Assembly (NCBI GenBank): GCA_039725955.1
Contig: CP091033.1
Location: 2,095,306 to 2,159,305 of the forward strand
Reading direction: 5' to 3'
DNA from: Sinorhizobium sp. B11
GTDB lineage: Bacteria > Pseudomonadota > Alphaproteobacteria > Rhizobiales > Rhizobiaceae
Length of the DNA: 64,000 nt
Part shown: positions 35,148 through 44,556 of the stretch, piece by piece
Layout of the letters: each line of letters begins with the position of its first letter
Position numbering within the stretch: the stretch's first letter is position 1
The notes under the pieces: generated by a model
The model's input: only the letters and a program-made list of their open reading frames with translations
Databases searched by the model: none
What the model was told of the DNA's origin: nothing
Program-made: the position numbers and the translations under genes

Positions 35148-35673
35148 TGCCGTTCCCTCCAATTAATCTCAGATGCGAAACGCGCGGTGTCTTTTCCTCG
35201 AACTCGCGCAACTGGGCGCGGGCGCGGGAAATGCGCGACATCAGCGTGCCGACAGGAATGCCGAGCGCATTGGCCGCTTCCTGGTAGGACAGGTCCTCGA
35301 TCGCCACGAGATGCAGCGCTTCGCGCTGTTCTTCCGGCAGATCGAAAAAGGCGTTGCGCACCTGCTGCAGGCGTACGGCATGTTCCTGTGCGGCCGGCAG
35401 CGACTGTTCCGCCTCGACCGCCGCCTCATCATGGCGGCGCGTCAGCGAGCGGGTCTGCCGCACGCGGTCGATATGCGCATTGTGCAGGATGGAAAGCATC
35501 CAGGTGCGCAGGTTTCCGCCGCTGCGAAAACTCTTGCGCTTCTCGAAAGCCCGGACCAGCGTATCATGCACCAGATCCTCCGCCTCGTCCGAATTGCGCA
35601 CCAGCGAGCGTGCGTAGCGCCGAAGCGCGGCGAGCTGACCAATGACATCGAAGGGGCGATCTTTCCGTTCCAT
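35134..35673 (-). CDS. ECF-type RNA polymerase sigma factor
   Basis: 179 residues from ATG 35673. Region 2 is clear (LRRYARSLVRNSDEAEDLVHDTLVRAFEK, then NLRTWMLSILHNAHIDRVR) and region 4 (LPEEQREALHLVAIEDLSYQEAANALGIPVGTLMSRISRARAQLREF). A longer frame to 35784 lacks conserved content. It precedes its anti-sigma factor with overlap. Its promoter should lie in 35674-35773. Confidence 0.92.
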   Translation of the reverse strand: MERKDRPFDVIGQLAALRRYARSLVRNSDEAEDLVHDTLVRAFEKRKSFRSGGNLRTWMLSILHNAHIDRVRQTRSLTRRHDEAAVEAEQSLPAAQEHAVRLQQVRNAFFDLPEEQREALHLVAIEDLSYQEAANALGIPVGTLMSRISRARAQLREFEEKTPRVSHLRLIGGNGNESD

Positions 35674-35773
35674 GATTGAGTATACGAAAGCATCGCGGAT
35701 TTTATTCCGCAGCGATGCAGAATTTTTTCGAATCTGCAGGAAAGGGCATGCCGCTTCACGGAAAACGCCAAAA

Positions 35774-35800
35774 ACCTCCGCCATTTGTCATGGCGGAGGT
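35774..35800 (-). terminator. Terminator after the bicupin gene
   Basis: ACCTCCGCCAT / ATGGCGGAGGT (11 pairs) around TTGTC, with AAAAA on the plus strand next to 35774, i.e. a U run for minus-strand transcription. It ends the bicupin transcript ahead of the sigma promoter. Confidence 0.88.
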
Positions 35801-35854
35801 GGTGTTTTCCTGCAGCCTCGATACGAGGGATCAGTTTGGGCATGATCCTCGGGA

Positions 35855-37105
35855 TCAGCCTTTGGGCATGATCCCCGGCTGGTCGGCAGGGAATTTCGCA
35901 ATATCCTGCACGCTGATATTGAGGTGCTGGGCAACGAGGGCTGCCGGCGTATGGGTGAGCCACGAGGAGAGGCCGACTTCCTGATATTCAGCCACCTTGA
36001 ACACGGCGACGAACTGAAGGTCCGTCTTGCCCGTATTTTCGATGATGTGGCCCTGGCTCCTTTTGACATAGCCGATATCGCCGGGCCGGAAATCGGCGGT
36101 CTGGCTGCGTGGGCCGGCATCGAACACCGTCATACGGCCTTCGCCCTTCATCCAGTACTGCCATTCATCGGCATTCGGATGCCAGTGCATTTCGCGCACG
36201 CCGCCCGGCTTGATCGTCTCGATCGCAGCGGCAATCGTCTTGGAAACCTTGAAGATGCCGCTGTCGGCAAGCTGGATCGTGCCCGAGACATTCTGCTTCA
36301 GCGGCGCCGATGCCGTTAGGCGATAGGTGAAGGGGTTGGGCGGCAGGCCCGCAGAAGCAACGGCCTCCTGGTCGGCCGAAAGCGGACCCGGCTCCTTACC
36401 CTGGAAGATCCAGAGATCCTGCAACGGGATGTTCTTGAACGTGTCCTGCGGCACGCCGAAATTCTTGGCTAGCAGTTCCGGCGAGGTATGCGCCAGCCAG
36501 TCGGTCAGGAGCAGGGTGCCATATTCGGACTGCTCACCCTCATCGAAGACCAGGACGAATTCGGCGCCTTCAGGCCCGAGACCCTGCAGCGAGTGTGGGT
36601 AACCTGCCGGAAAATACCAGAGATCGCCGGCCTCGACGTCCTGCACATAGGCGCGGCCCTGCGGATCGAGCACAGTCACCCGGCAGCGGCCGTTTGTCAT
36701 GATCGCCCACTCGGCAGCCCGGTGCCAGTGCATCTCACGGATGCCGCCGGGGCCAAGGCGCATGTTGACGCCGGAGACCGCTTCGGAAATTGCAAAATCG
36801 GATTGCGTCACTTGCCGTGCCCAGCCGCCGTTCTGAATGCGCTTCGGGGCATTGTTGAACGACCCCCAGAAGAGCTGCATATCGCCGACATCGGTTGCCG
36901 GCGGATTGCCGAACGAGGGGAACTGGTCATTGAGGGCGGGGTTCTTCGGACCGGGATCGGAGAGCCCGGCAGGATTGGCGTTGATGGCGCCTTCTGCCGG
37001 CTGATCGGGATTGCCGAAGCTCGCTGCATGCGCCGCACCCGCTGCAAGTGCCGTTCCGCCCATCGCTCCGAGCGCTAGAACCGTGCGTCTAGAAAGAGGT
37101 TCCAT
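35855..37105 (-). CDS. Bicupin, oxalate decarboxylase family, Tat-exported
   Basis: 416 residues. The N-terminus has a twin-arginine signal (SRRTVLALGAMGG then an AAGAAHAA cleavage region). Two cupin domains follow, each with the metal motif: REMHWHRAAEW in the first and REMHWHPNADEW in the second, plus YFPAGYPHSLQG and YVKRSQGHIIEN for the second histidines. Oxalate decarboxylase uses Mn to give formate and CO2; oxalate oxidase activity or other bicupin reactions cannot be excluded. The RND pump gene ends upstream by 29 bases on the same strand. Confidence 0.85.
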   Translation of the reverse strand: MEPLSRRTVLALGAMGGTALAAGAAHAASFGNPDQPAEGAINANPAGLSDPGPKNPALNDQFPSFGNPPATDVGDMQLFWGSFNNAPKRIQNGGWARQVTQSDFAISEAVSGVNMRLGPGGIREMHWHRAAEWAIMTNGRCRVTVLDPQGRAYVQDVEAGDLWYFPAGYPHSLQGLGPEGAEFVLVFDEGEQSEYGTLLLTDWLAHTSPELLAKNFGVPQDTFKNIPLQDLWIFQGKEPGPLSADQEAVASAGLPPNPFTYRLTASAPLKQNVSGTIQLADSGIFKVSKTIAAAIETIKPGGVREMHWHPNADEWQYWMKGEGRMTVFDAGPRSQTADFRPGDIGYVKRSQGHIIENTGKTDLQFVAVFKVAEYQEVGLSSWLTHTPAALVAQHLNISVQDIAKFPADQPGIMPKG

Positions 37106-37134
37106 GTTTTTTTCCTTTCGTGTCGATTGGGAAG

Positions 37135-40100
37135 TTATTCCGCCGGGGCTTGAGTTGGGGCGTGGGTGGTGGCGTGCCGTCTGCGGCTGACGAATTCGCT
37201 CAGCTTTTCCAGGTAGAGGTAGACGACCGGGGTTGTGTAGAGCGTCAGCACCTGGCTGATGAGCAGACCGCCGACCATGGCATAGCCGAGCGGCTGGCGC
37301 AGTTCCGAGCCGGTGCCGTGGCCGAGCATCAGTGGCAGGCCGGCAAGAAGTGCCGCGGCTGTCGTCATGATGATCGGGCGGAAACGCAGGAGACAGGCCT
37401 GACGGATTGCCTCTTCCGGCGATAGTCCCTGGTCGCGCTGGGCGGCGATGGCGAAGTCGATGATCATGATGCCATTCTTCTTGACGATGCCGATCAGCAG
37501 GATCACGCCGATCAGCGCGATCACGGTAAAGTCGAAGCCGAAGGCCCAGAGCATGGCGAGAGCACCGAGACCTGCCGAGGGAAGCGTCGACAGGATCGTC
37601 AGCGGGTGAAAATAGCTCTCGTAGAGTACGCCGAGGATCAGATAGATCACGGCAATCGCTGCAAGCACCAGCAGCGGCTCGCTTGAGAGCGAGCTCTGAT
37701 AGGCCTGGGCATTGCCCTGGAATGTGCCGATGACGGTTGCCGGCTTGCCGAGATCGGCCTCAGCCTTGCTGATCGCGGCAACCGCTTGGCTGAGTGCGGT
37801 CCCCTTTGCAAGGTTGAAGGAAAGAGTTACGGCCGGAAACTGGCTCTGGTGGTTGACGGCAAGCACGGCCGTCGGCTCCGTCGTCTGCTTGACGAGCTCG
37901 CTCAAGGGTACCTGCTCCCCGGTCAGCGGCGATTTGATGTAGAGACCGTTGATCGCCAGCGGCGACTTCTGGAACTGCGGCGCGAGCTCGAGAACCACAT
38001 GGTAGCTGTTCAGGTCGGTAAAATACTGGGTAACCTGGCGCTGGCCGAAAGCATCGTTAAGCGTATCGTCGATCATTTGCGGCGCAATGCCGAAGCGCGA
38101 TGCTTGGTCACGGTCGATCGTAAGCGTCACGGTAGCGCCGCTATTCTGCTGGTCGGTGGCGACATCGGTCAGCTCCGGCAGCGTCTTGAACGTGGCTAGC
38201 AGCTTGGCTGCCCAGTCGTCGAGCTCGTCGGCATTACCGTCCTGCAGCGTATATTGGAACTGCGTGGCCGAGGCCCGTCCGCCGACGTTGATATCCTGCG
38301 CCGGCTGCAGGAAGAGTTCTGCACCCTGCATCTGCGCAAGTTTTGGACGAAGCCGGTTGATGATTTCGCTTGCCGAGGCATCGCGCTCACCTTCAGGCTT
38401 TAGCGTGATGAACATGCGGCCGTTATTTACGGTCTGGCCAGATCCGCTACCGACGGCCATGCCGACGGTCGCAACCCCGGGATCGCTGGAAACGATATTG
38501 CCTGCCTCGAGCTGGAGGCGCGACATTTCAGCGAAGGAAATATCCTGCGCGGCTTCGAGTGTACCGGTAATTAGGCCGGTGTCCTGGATTGGAAAAAAGC
38601 CCTTCGGAATATTGACGAACAGGAAGCCGGTTGCCGCAAGCGAAGCGATGAAGACTGCCATGGTCAGCCGGTGATGGCGCAGCGCTATATCGAGCGTATA
38701 GCGGTAGGCTGCAAGAAGCCCGTCGAACGCCTTCTCGCTCATTGCATAAAGCCTGCCATGCTTGGCGTCTTTTTCCGGCTTCAGGAAGCGTGAGCTCATC
38801 ATCGGTGTGATGGTCAGCGAGACGATTGCCGAGACGACGATCGTCATCGTCACGGTGATTGCGAACTCCCGGAACAGCCGGCCGACAATGCCGCCCATCA
38901 GCAGCAGCGGAATGAAAACGGCGACGAGCGAGATACTGATCGAAATGATGGTGAAGCCGATTTCGCGTGCACCGTCGATTGCCGCCTGTTTCGGCGTTTT
39001 GTCCATCTCCATATGGCGATGAATGTTCTCGACCATCACGATCGCATCGTCGACGACGAAGCCGACGGCGATACTCAAGCCCATCAGCGAGAGATTATCG
39101 AGGCTGAAGCCAGCGACATACATCAGCGCCAATGTGGCCAGGAGCGCCAGCGGCACGGTGACGCTCGGGATCACGGTCACCCAGACATTGCGCAGGAAGA
39201 TGAAGATCACCATGACCACAAGGGCGATGGTTATGATAAGCGTCGTTTCGACATCCGCCACGGAGGCCCGGATGGTGGTCGTCCGGTCGCTGAGGATGGA
39301 GAGGTGGAGGGCGGCCGGTGCGATGGCTTGCATCTGCGGCAGGGCAGCGCGGATCGCACCGACCGTGTCGATGATATTGGCGCCCGGAAGCTTGAAGATC
39401 GGCAGAAGGATCGCCCTCTTGCCATCGGCCCAGGCCGCCAGCTGATCGTTCTCCGGCCCGTCGATCGCCTGGCCGATATCGCTGATGCGCACCGGAGCGC
39501 CGTCGTGATAAGCGACGATCGAATTGTTCCAGGGGGCGGCCTCCAACAGCTGGTCGTTGTCATAAATCGTGTAAGTATGCTGCCCGCCTTGCACGCTCCC
39601 CTTCGGGGCGTTGCTGGTGATGGAAGTCACGGCGCTGCGAATATCCTCAAGCGAAAGCCCCATCTCTTCGATCTTGCCGGGATCGATCTGCAGCCGCACT
39701 GCCGGCTTCTGCTGTCCGAAGATCAGAACCTGCGAAACGCCGTCGATCTGGCTGACATGCTGTGCGAGCACGCTTTCGGCAAAATCGTCGACTTGCGTCA
39801 GCGGCAGGGTATCCGAAGTGAGCGCAAGGACCATGACCGGCGGATCGGCGGGATTGACCTTGCGATAGGTTGGGGGCGAAGGCAGGTCCGTCGGCAATTG
39901 CCCTCCGGCCGCGTTGATTGCGGTCTGCACGTCCTGCGCGGCGCTATCGACGTCGCGCGACAGATCGAATTGCAGAGTGATCGCGCTCGAGCCGAGCGTG
40001 CTCGTCGAGGTCATCTGGGTGACGCCGGGGATCTGGCCGAACTGCCGTTCCAGCGGCTGGGTTACCGCCGATGCCATCGTCTTCGGATCGGCGCCAGGGA

Positions 40101-40251
40101 GCTGTGTCGAGACCTGGATCGTCGGAAAATCGACTTGCGGCAGGGGTGCCACCGGCAGGAGAGGGTAGGCGACGATACCGATGCCGAAAAGGCCTGCCAT
40201 CATGAGCGAGGCGGCGATCGGCCGCTCGATGAACCAGGAGGAGATCGACAT
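37135..40251 (-). CDS. RND-type multidrug efflux permease (MdtB/MdtC-like)
   Basis: 1038 residues of the HAE1 RND family. The N-terminus reads SWFIERPIAASLMMAGLFGIG, then DFPTIQVSTQLPGADP in the first periplasmic loop. Proton-relay TM4 has GLSIAVGFVVDDAIVMVENI (two Asp). The C-terminal half ends with ALIGVILLIGIVKKNGIMIIDFA and RPIIMTTAAALLAGLPLMLG. It is an inner-membrane proton antiporter coupled to the adaptor gene 3 bases upstream; an outer-membrane TolC-like partner is not in the window. Confidence 0.95.
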   Translation of the reverse strand: MSISSWFIERPIAASLMMAGLFGIGIVAYPLLPVAPLPQVDFPTIQVSTQLPGADPKTMASAVTQPLERQFGQIPGVTQMTSTSTLGSSAITLQFDLSRDVDSAAQDVQTAINAAGGQLPTDLPSPPTYRKVNPADPPVMVLALTSDTLPLTQVDDFAESVLAQHVSQIDGVSQVLIFGQQKPAVRLQIDPGKIEEMGLSLEDIRSAVTSITSNAPKGSVQGGQHTYTIYDNDQLLEAAPWNNSIVAYHDGAPVRISDIGQAIDGPENDQLAAWADGKRAILLPIFKLPGANIIDTVGAIRAALPQMQAIAPAALHLSILSDRTTTIRASVADVETTLIITIALVVMVIFIFLRNVWVTVIPSVTVPLALLATLALMYVAGFSLDNLSLMGLSIAVGFVVDDAIVMVENIHRHMEMDKTPKQAAIDGAREIGFTIISISISLVAVFIPLLLMGGIVGRLFREFAITVTMTIVVSAIVSLTITPMMSSRFLKPEKDAKHGRLYAMSEKAFDGLLAAYRYTLDIALRHHRLTMAVFIASLAATGFLFVNIPKGFFPIQDTGLITGTLEAAQDISFAEMSRLQLEAGNIVSSDPGVATVGMAVGSGSGQTVNNGRMFITLKPEGERDASASEIINRLRPKLAQMQGAELFLQPAQDINVGGRASATQFQYTLQDGNADELDDWAAKLLATFKTLPELTDVATDQQNSGATVTLTIDRDQASRFGIAPQMIDDTLNDAFGQRQVTQYFTDLNSYHVVLELAPQFQKSPLAINGLYIKSPLTGEQVPLSELVKQTTEPTAVLAVNHQSQFPAVTLSFNLAKGTALSQAVAAISKAEADLGKPATVIGTFQGNAQAYQSSLSSEPLLVLAAIAVIYLILGVLYESYFHPLTILSTLPSAGLGALAMLWAFGFDFTVIALIGVILLIGIVKKNGIMIIDFAIAAQRDQGLSPEEAIRQACLLRFRPIIMTTAAALLAGLPLMLGHGTGSELRQPLGYAMVGGLLISQVLTLYTTPVVYLYLEKLSEFVSRRRHATTHAPTQAPAE

Positions 40252-40254
40252 GAC

Positions 40255-41454
40255 CTATTCCTTGCTGGCGGCTTGCGTGGCGGCCGCCTGTTGAATGCTG
40301 ACATGAGTGCCGACATCCAGCCGATACTGGCCCGACGTGACGACCTGTTCGTTGCCGGAAAGGCCCTTTTCGATGACGGCGTGGCCGCTCTCGATCGGCC
40401 CGGGGGTGACCTTGCGCACGGCAGCCGTGCCGGCTGCATCGATAACGTAGACGAAGAAGCCGTCCTCTCCCCGCTCAAGTGCTGCGGAAGGAATGGTCAC
40501 CGCCTTCTGGAGCGTCTGCTGCTTTACCCTCAGCGTCACGAATTGACCAGGCCAGAGCGCATCATCCTTGTTCTCAAAAGTCGATTTGATGCGGATCGTG
40601 CCGCTTGCCTGATCGATTTCGTTGTCGATGAGAGAGAGCGTGCCTGATGCAAGCTGCTGCGATTGGTCCATCGACATAGCCGTTACCTCGACCGGGCCGG
40701 CCTTCAGCGCGTTGCGCACGGCGTCGAGATCGTCCTCACGCAGCGTGGAAATGACAGTAATCGGCTGCGTCTGGGTGACGGTGACGATCGGTGTCGTATC
40801 CGTCGTCTGGACTTCGTTGCCGGGATCGACCCGACGTATACCCGTGCGGCCGTCGATCGGTGAGCGGATCTCGGTATAAGAGAGCGACACGTCAGCAGCC
40901 TCCTTGGCGGCCTGATCCTGCGCAAGCTGTGCCTGCGCACTTGCCACCATGCTTTGCTGCTGCTCGACGGTTTCCTGCGTGACGATCTGTTGCTGGCCCA
41001 GTTTCTGGTCCTTGCCGAGCAGATATTGGGCGTTGGCGAGATCGGCCTGGTCCTGCTTGATCTTTGCGGCAGCCTGATCGTCGGCCGCCTGGAAAGGGCG
41101 AGGGTCGATGATGGCGAGCACGTCGCCCTTCTTGACGGCCTGTCCCTCGACAAACATCACGCTCTGGAGCTCTCCGTCGACACGCGTCGTGATGTTGACT
41201 GTATAGTTCGCCTGCACCGTGCCGAGACCGTCAAGATAGACAGGTACGTTGGTCACGGTAGGTGTGGCGACCTCGACCGGCACGGCCGGCGCGCCAGGCT
41301 CCGGGGCGGCAATGGTCGGCTCCGTGCCTGCAAACCAGAAGGCTGCGGCCGATCCACCTGCAACGGCGATAACGGCGATGACAGCGAGGATCGCCGGTTT
41401 CCGGCGACGACGGGGTTCACTCACAATGCGGATAGATGTCACTGCCGGCTCCAT
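40255..41454 (-). CDS. RND periplasmic adaptor (MdtA-like)
   Basis: 399 residues. An N-terminal membrane anchor (AILAVIAVIAVAGGSAAAFW) is followed by the barrel-sandwich lipoyl halves (VNITTRVDGELQSVMFVEGQAVKKGDVL and YTEIRSPIDGRTGIRRVDPGN), a long helical hairpin between them, and beta-barrel/membrane-proximal domains. It links the RND pump to an outer-membrane channel. ATG 41454 has weak ribosome context; GTG 41442, with GGAG upstream, is an alternative. Confidence 0.93.
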   Translation of the reverse strand: MEPAVTSIRIVSEPRRRRKPAILAVIAVIAVAGGSAAAFWFAGTEPTIAAPEPGAPAVPVEVATPTVTNVPVYLDGLGTVQANYTVNITTRVDGELQSVMFVEGQAVKKGDVLAIIDPRPFQAADDQAAAKIKQDQADLANAQYLLGKDQKLGQQQIVTQETVEQQQSMVASAQAQLAQDQAAKEAADVSLSYTEIRSPIDGRTGIRRVDPGNEVQTTDTTPIVTVTQTQPITVISTLREDDLDAVRNALKAGPVEVTAMSMDQSQQLASGTLSLIDNEIDQASGTIRIKSTFENKDDALWPGQFVTLRVKQQTLQKAVTIPSAALERGEDGFFVYVIDAAGTAAVRKVTPGPIESGHAVIEKGLSGNEQVVTSGQYRLDVGTHVSIQQAAATQAASKE

Positions 41455-41783
41455 GGGCTAAAGGTCGAACGAGGCTGCAACGGCCACCGGCATGGGCGGC
41501 CTCTCAATCTGTTTCCTGAATTGACGGGCTGGTGCCGAGGCTAGGTGTCAGGCTGCCGATTATCCGCAGCCCCACCGGCGCTTCTGTGTCCTGCCGGATC
41601 AATTCAATGCGAGAAGGCTACGTCCGGGCGAGCATTGGCGCATCTATACGCAGGTGTAGTTGCCGTTCCCCATAGGTATACGCTCCGGTATCCGGGTGGC
41701 GGCGGCACGCAGAAGAACCGGCGTGAAACGGCATTCGAACCGGTTCTCTGCACCTCTTCAAAGCAAGATCGGGTGTTACCCGG
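41455..41783. other. Intergenic region upstream of the RND genes
   Basis: 329 bases between the MFS gene stop and the RND adaptor start. No gene-like frame or strong terminator hairpin is seen. It should hold the RND promoter; no regulator gene is adjacent. Confidence 0.5.
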
Positions 41784-43400
41784 TCAGCGGGCTGTGACCG
41801 TATTTGCGCCGGCCGCCGGCGGGTTCTTGCGGAAATCGGGATGCAGCGCTCCGAAGGGCATGGCGCCCATGCAGGCCACAAGTGCAAGCCCGGCGATCGC
41901 GGAACAGAAAGACAGGACGAACATATCGGCATAGGCAAGCACGTTTGCCTGCGCACGGATATCAGCCGCAACTGCCGAGAGGGCTTGGAGACTGCCGCGA
42001 TGGCTCGTCCCGAACAGCGTTTCCAGCTTTTCCAGAACGCCGTGAAGATTGCTCGACGATCCCGAGATCGGGCCTGTCAGGATGTTGGAATGATACTGTT
42101 CGCGCTGGCGAAGCCAGGTGTTCAAAAGACTTAGCGCCAGCTCGACGCTACCGAGCCGGATCACCTGGATATAAGCGGATACCGCGGTCGAGCGTTTCGG
42201 GTCGGAATTGGCAATCAGGTAGACGACCGTCGCGAAGAAGGCAAAGGATTGCCCCGCCGTATGCAGGAGCACGACCGGCAGGAAGTTAAGGGGCGCCCAT
42301 GCGGTGGAGAGGTTTGATCCCAGCAGCGAGCCGAGCGCCATCGCGCTCAGCCCCATCATGATGCAGAGGCGCGCGTCGATCCGGCGCAGCAAAAAGATCG
42401 CTAATGCAATGAATAGAAAGACCGGGATGACCGCGCCGAAGATGTAGAGTTCCGAGATGGCGATCGGCCGCAGTCCGACGACCGTTTGCAGAAAACCTGG
42501 TATCGAAATCGACGCTCCGGAGCTGGCAAAAGTGAAGGCGATGATGATTGCGTAGCCGATACCGATATTGCGCGACAGGATCACACTCGCATGCGCCCAG
42601 GGATTTTCAACGACGCTCTCGTTGATAAGGAAGCCGATGAAGAGAATGGTACCGCCTGCCAGCAGCGATGTGACAACGCCGGAGTTGAACCAGTCCAGCC
42701 GGTTACCCTGATCGAGACCGACATAAATCATCGTCATCGAGCATCCGAGCAGCATCATGCCGCCCCAGTCAGCGTCCTTGAGCAGGCTTAAATTGATCTC
42801 TTCCCTGGGGGCGCCGATGATGAGGAGAAGGGCGATGATCGGTGTGACGATCACATCCTGCCAATAGGCCCACTGCCAGCCGAGATAGTCGTCATAGATG
42901 CCGACGAGCACGAAGCCGAGATTCTGCGACAGCGGTACGCGAAGCGCGTAAATCGAAAGGCCGATCAGCCAGTACCTCATGTCGAGATTGCGAAAAATCA
43001 CCATGATGGTGGCCGGGATGAAGACGCCGAGCAAAAGGGCTCTTGCCGCATGCAGCACAAAGAGCATCACGCCGTCATGGACCATGGGAATAACGAGCGA
43101 AATGCAGGCATAGACGAGGGTCGTTGGGATCATGACCCGTCGCACGCCGAATACGGTGACGAGCCAGGCGACGGCCGACGAAATGAGGATCTGCGGTGCG
43201 TTGGCGACGGTGCTGAGCCATGAGGCTTCGTCGAAGCCAAGCGAGTAGGCGCCGCGAAGATCGGGCAGACCCACGGCAAAGACACGCGTGTCGAAGCCTA
43301 CGACGAAAGAGGCGAGCAACAGGGCCGCGACGATGAGAAGCGGGTGGCTGGTTGTCGTGCCGCTGGTCAGTGGACCAAAGGCGCGCGGAGCCGACCTCAT
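41784..43400 (-). CDS. MFS drug transporter, DHA2 (EmrB-like)
   Basis: 538 residues with about 14 hydrophobic segments. LLLASFVVGFDTRVFAVGLPDLRG is the DHA2-type first helix, and an ARALLLGVFIPATIM segment lies in helix 4-5 region; antiporter motif C is weakly kept. The ATG overlaps the adaptor stop by four bases, the usual EmrA-EmrB coupling. Substrate unknown. Confidence 0.88.
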   Translation of the reverse strand: MRSAPRAFGPLTSGTTTSHPLLIVAALLLASFVVGFDTRVFAVGLPDLRGAYSLGFDEASWLSTVANAPQILISSAVAWLVTVFGVRRVMIPTTLVYACISLVIPMVHDGVMLFVLHAARALLLGVFIPATIMVIFRNLDMRYWLIGLSIYALRVPLSQNLGFVLVGIYDDYLGWQWAYWQDVIVTPIIALLLIIGAPREEINLSLLKDADWGGMMLLGCSMTMIYVGLDQGNRLDWFNSGVVTSLLAGGTILFIGFLINESVVENPWAHASVILSRNIGIGYAIIIAFTFASSGASISIPGFLQTVVGLRPIAISELYIFGAVIPVFLFIALAIFLLRRIDARLCIMMGLSAMALGSLLGSNLSTAWAPLNFLPVVLLHTAGQSFAFFATVVYLIANSDPKRSTAVSAYIQVIRLGSVELALSLLNTWLRQREQYHSNILTGPISGSSSNLHGVLEKLETLFGTSHRGSLQALSAVAADIRAQANVLAYADMFVLSFCSAIAGLALVACMGAMPFGALHPDFRKNPPAAGANTVTAR

Positions 43401-44548
43401 TGGGCCAGTTCCGGCTTGGTATCGACCGTCACGACGGCCGACATTCCGGGCTTCAGCTTATCAACCAGCGGCTGGCCGGGATCGAAGACGATCTTGACCG
43501 GGACGCGCTGGACGACCTTGGTATAGTTTCCGGTCGCATTATCGGGTGGAAGCAGGGCAAAGATCGAGCCGCTGGCCGGAGACAGGCCGATGACCTTGCC
43601 ATGCAGCAACTGACCCGGGAAGGTGTCGATCTTAACGTCCGCAGTTCGGCCCGGCGTGATCCGTGAGAGCTGCGTTTCCTTGAAATTCGCGGTGATATAG
43701 ACACTCGGAAGAGGAACTTCAGAGACGAGACTGGTGCCGGCTGCAACGAAATCGCCTTCATGGACGAGCCGGCGCCCGATGACGCCATCGAAAGGCGCGT
43801 AGATGCGGGAATAGCCCTGATGTATTACAGCGGTGTCGAGCGAAGCCTGGGCAGCGTCAACTTGTGCCTTTAGCAGCGGTGATTGCCCGTTCAGAACATT
43901 CAACTGCGCCTTCTGCTGCTCGATTGTGGCTGCCGTCGATCTGACCGAGGCCTGAGCCTGCAGGTATGCTGCCTGCGCCTGCTGCAGCAGTTGTTGTGAG
44001 GTCGCGCCGCCAAGGTTGGTCTGGCGGTGGAACTCTTGCTCGGTCTGCGTCTGCAGGGCAAGGGCTGATGCGTTCTGTGCTTCGGCGACCTGTACGACCG
44101 CCTTTTGCAGTTCGATCTGGTTTGCGAGATTGGCAAGCGATGCATTGGCAGCTGCAAGATTGGCCTTTGCGACTGCGACCGCAGCATCAAATTCTCGCGG
44201 GTCGATTTCGGCAAGCAGCTGGCCCTTCGTGACCGTCTGATAGTCGGTGACCGGGGTGCGCTGAATGATGCCGCTGATCTGGGCACTCAGCGTCGAGACG
44301 TCGGCGCTGACCACGGCATCGTCGGTCGACTGGTGCGATGCACCTGCCACCCAACGGTTCCAGTCGACGGTCACGATAGCCACGCCTGAACCCACAAGCG
44401 CAATGGCGAGGAGGGGAATGGCAATCCTTCTCAATGTCCCCCCAGCTGCCGGGGAGGGGGCAGCCTGAGGAGCGGGAGCTTCCGGTAACGGAGGCGAGCG
44501 AGTAGGCTCGGGTGGGCTAAGGCTGGTGATCGTGATCTGCTTGGCCAT
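43397..44548 (-). CDS. HlyD/EmrA-type membrane fusion protein
   Basis: 383 residues from ATG 44548; GTG 44560 is the upstream option but overlaps the previous gene. A proline-rich cytoplasmic N-terminus precedes one membrane anchor (IAIPLLAIALVGSGVAIVTV). STDDAVVSADVSTLSAQISG and YAPFDGVIGRRLVHEGDFV are the two lipoyl halves around a Gln/Ala-rich coiled coil. It pairs with the MFS transporter as a tripartite-type exporter. Confidence 0.92.
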   Translation of the reverse strand: MAKQITITSLSPPEPTRSPPLPEAPAPQAAPSPAAGGTLRRIAIPLLAIALVGSGVAIVTVDWNRWVAGASHQSTDDAVVSADVSTLSAQISGIIQRTPVTDYQTVTKGQLLAEIDPREFDAAVAVAKANLAAANASLANLANQIELQKAVVQVAEAQNASALALQTQTEQEFHRQTNLGGATSQQLLQQAQAAYLQAQASVRSTAATIEQQKAQLNVLNGQSPLLKAQVDAAQASLDTAVIHQGYSRIYAPFDGVIGRRLVHEGDFVAAGTSLVSEVPLPSVYITANFKETQLSRITPGRTADVKIDTFPGQLLHGKVIGLSPASGSIFALLPPDNATGNYTKVVQRVPVKIVFDPGQPLVDKLKPGMSAVVTVDTKPELAQ

Positions 44549-44556
44549 CGTAACCT

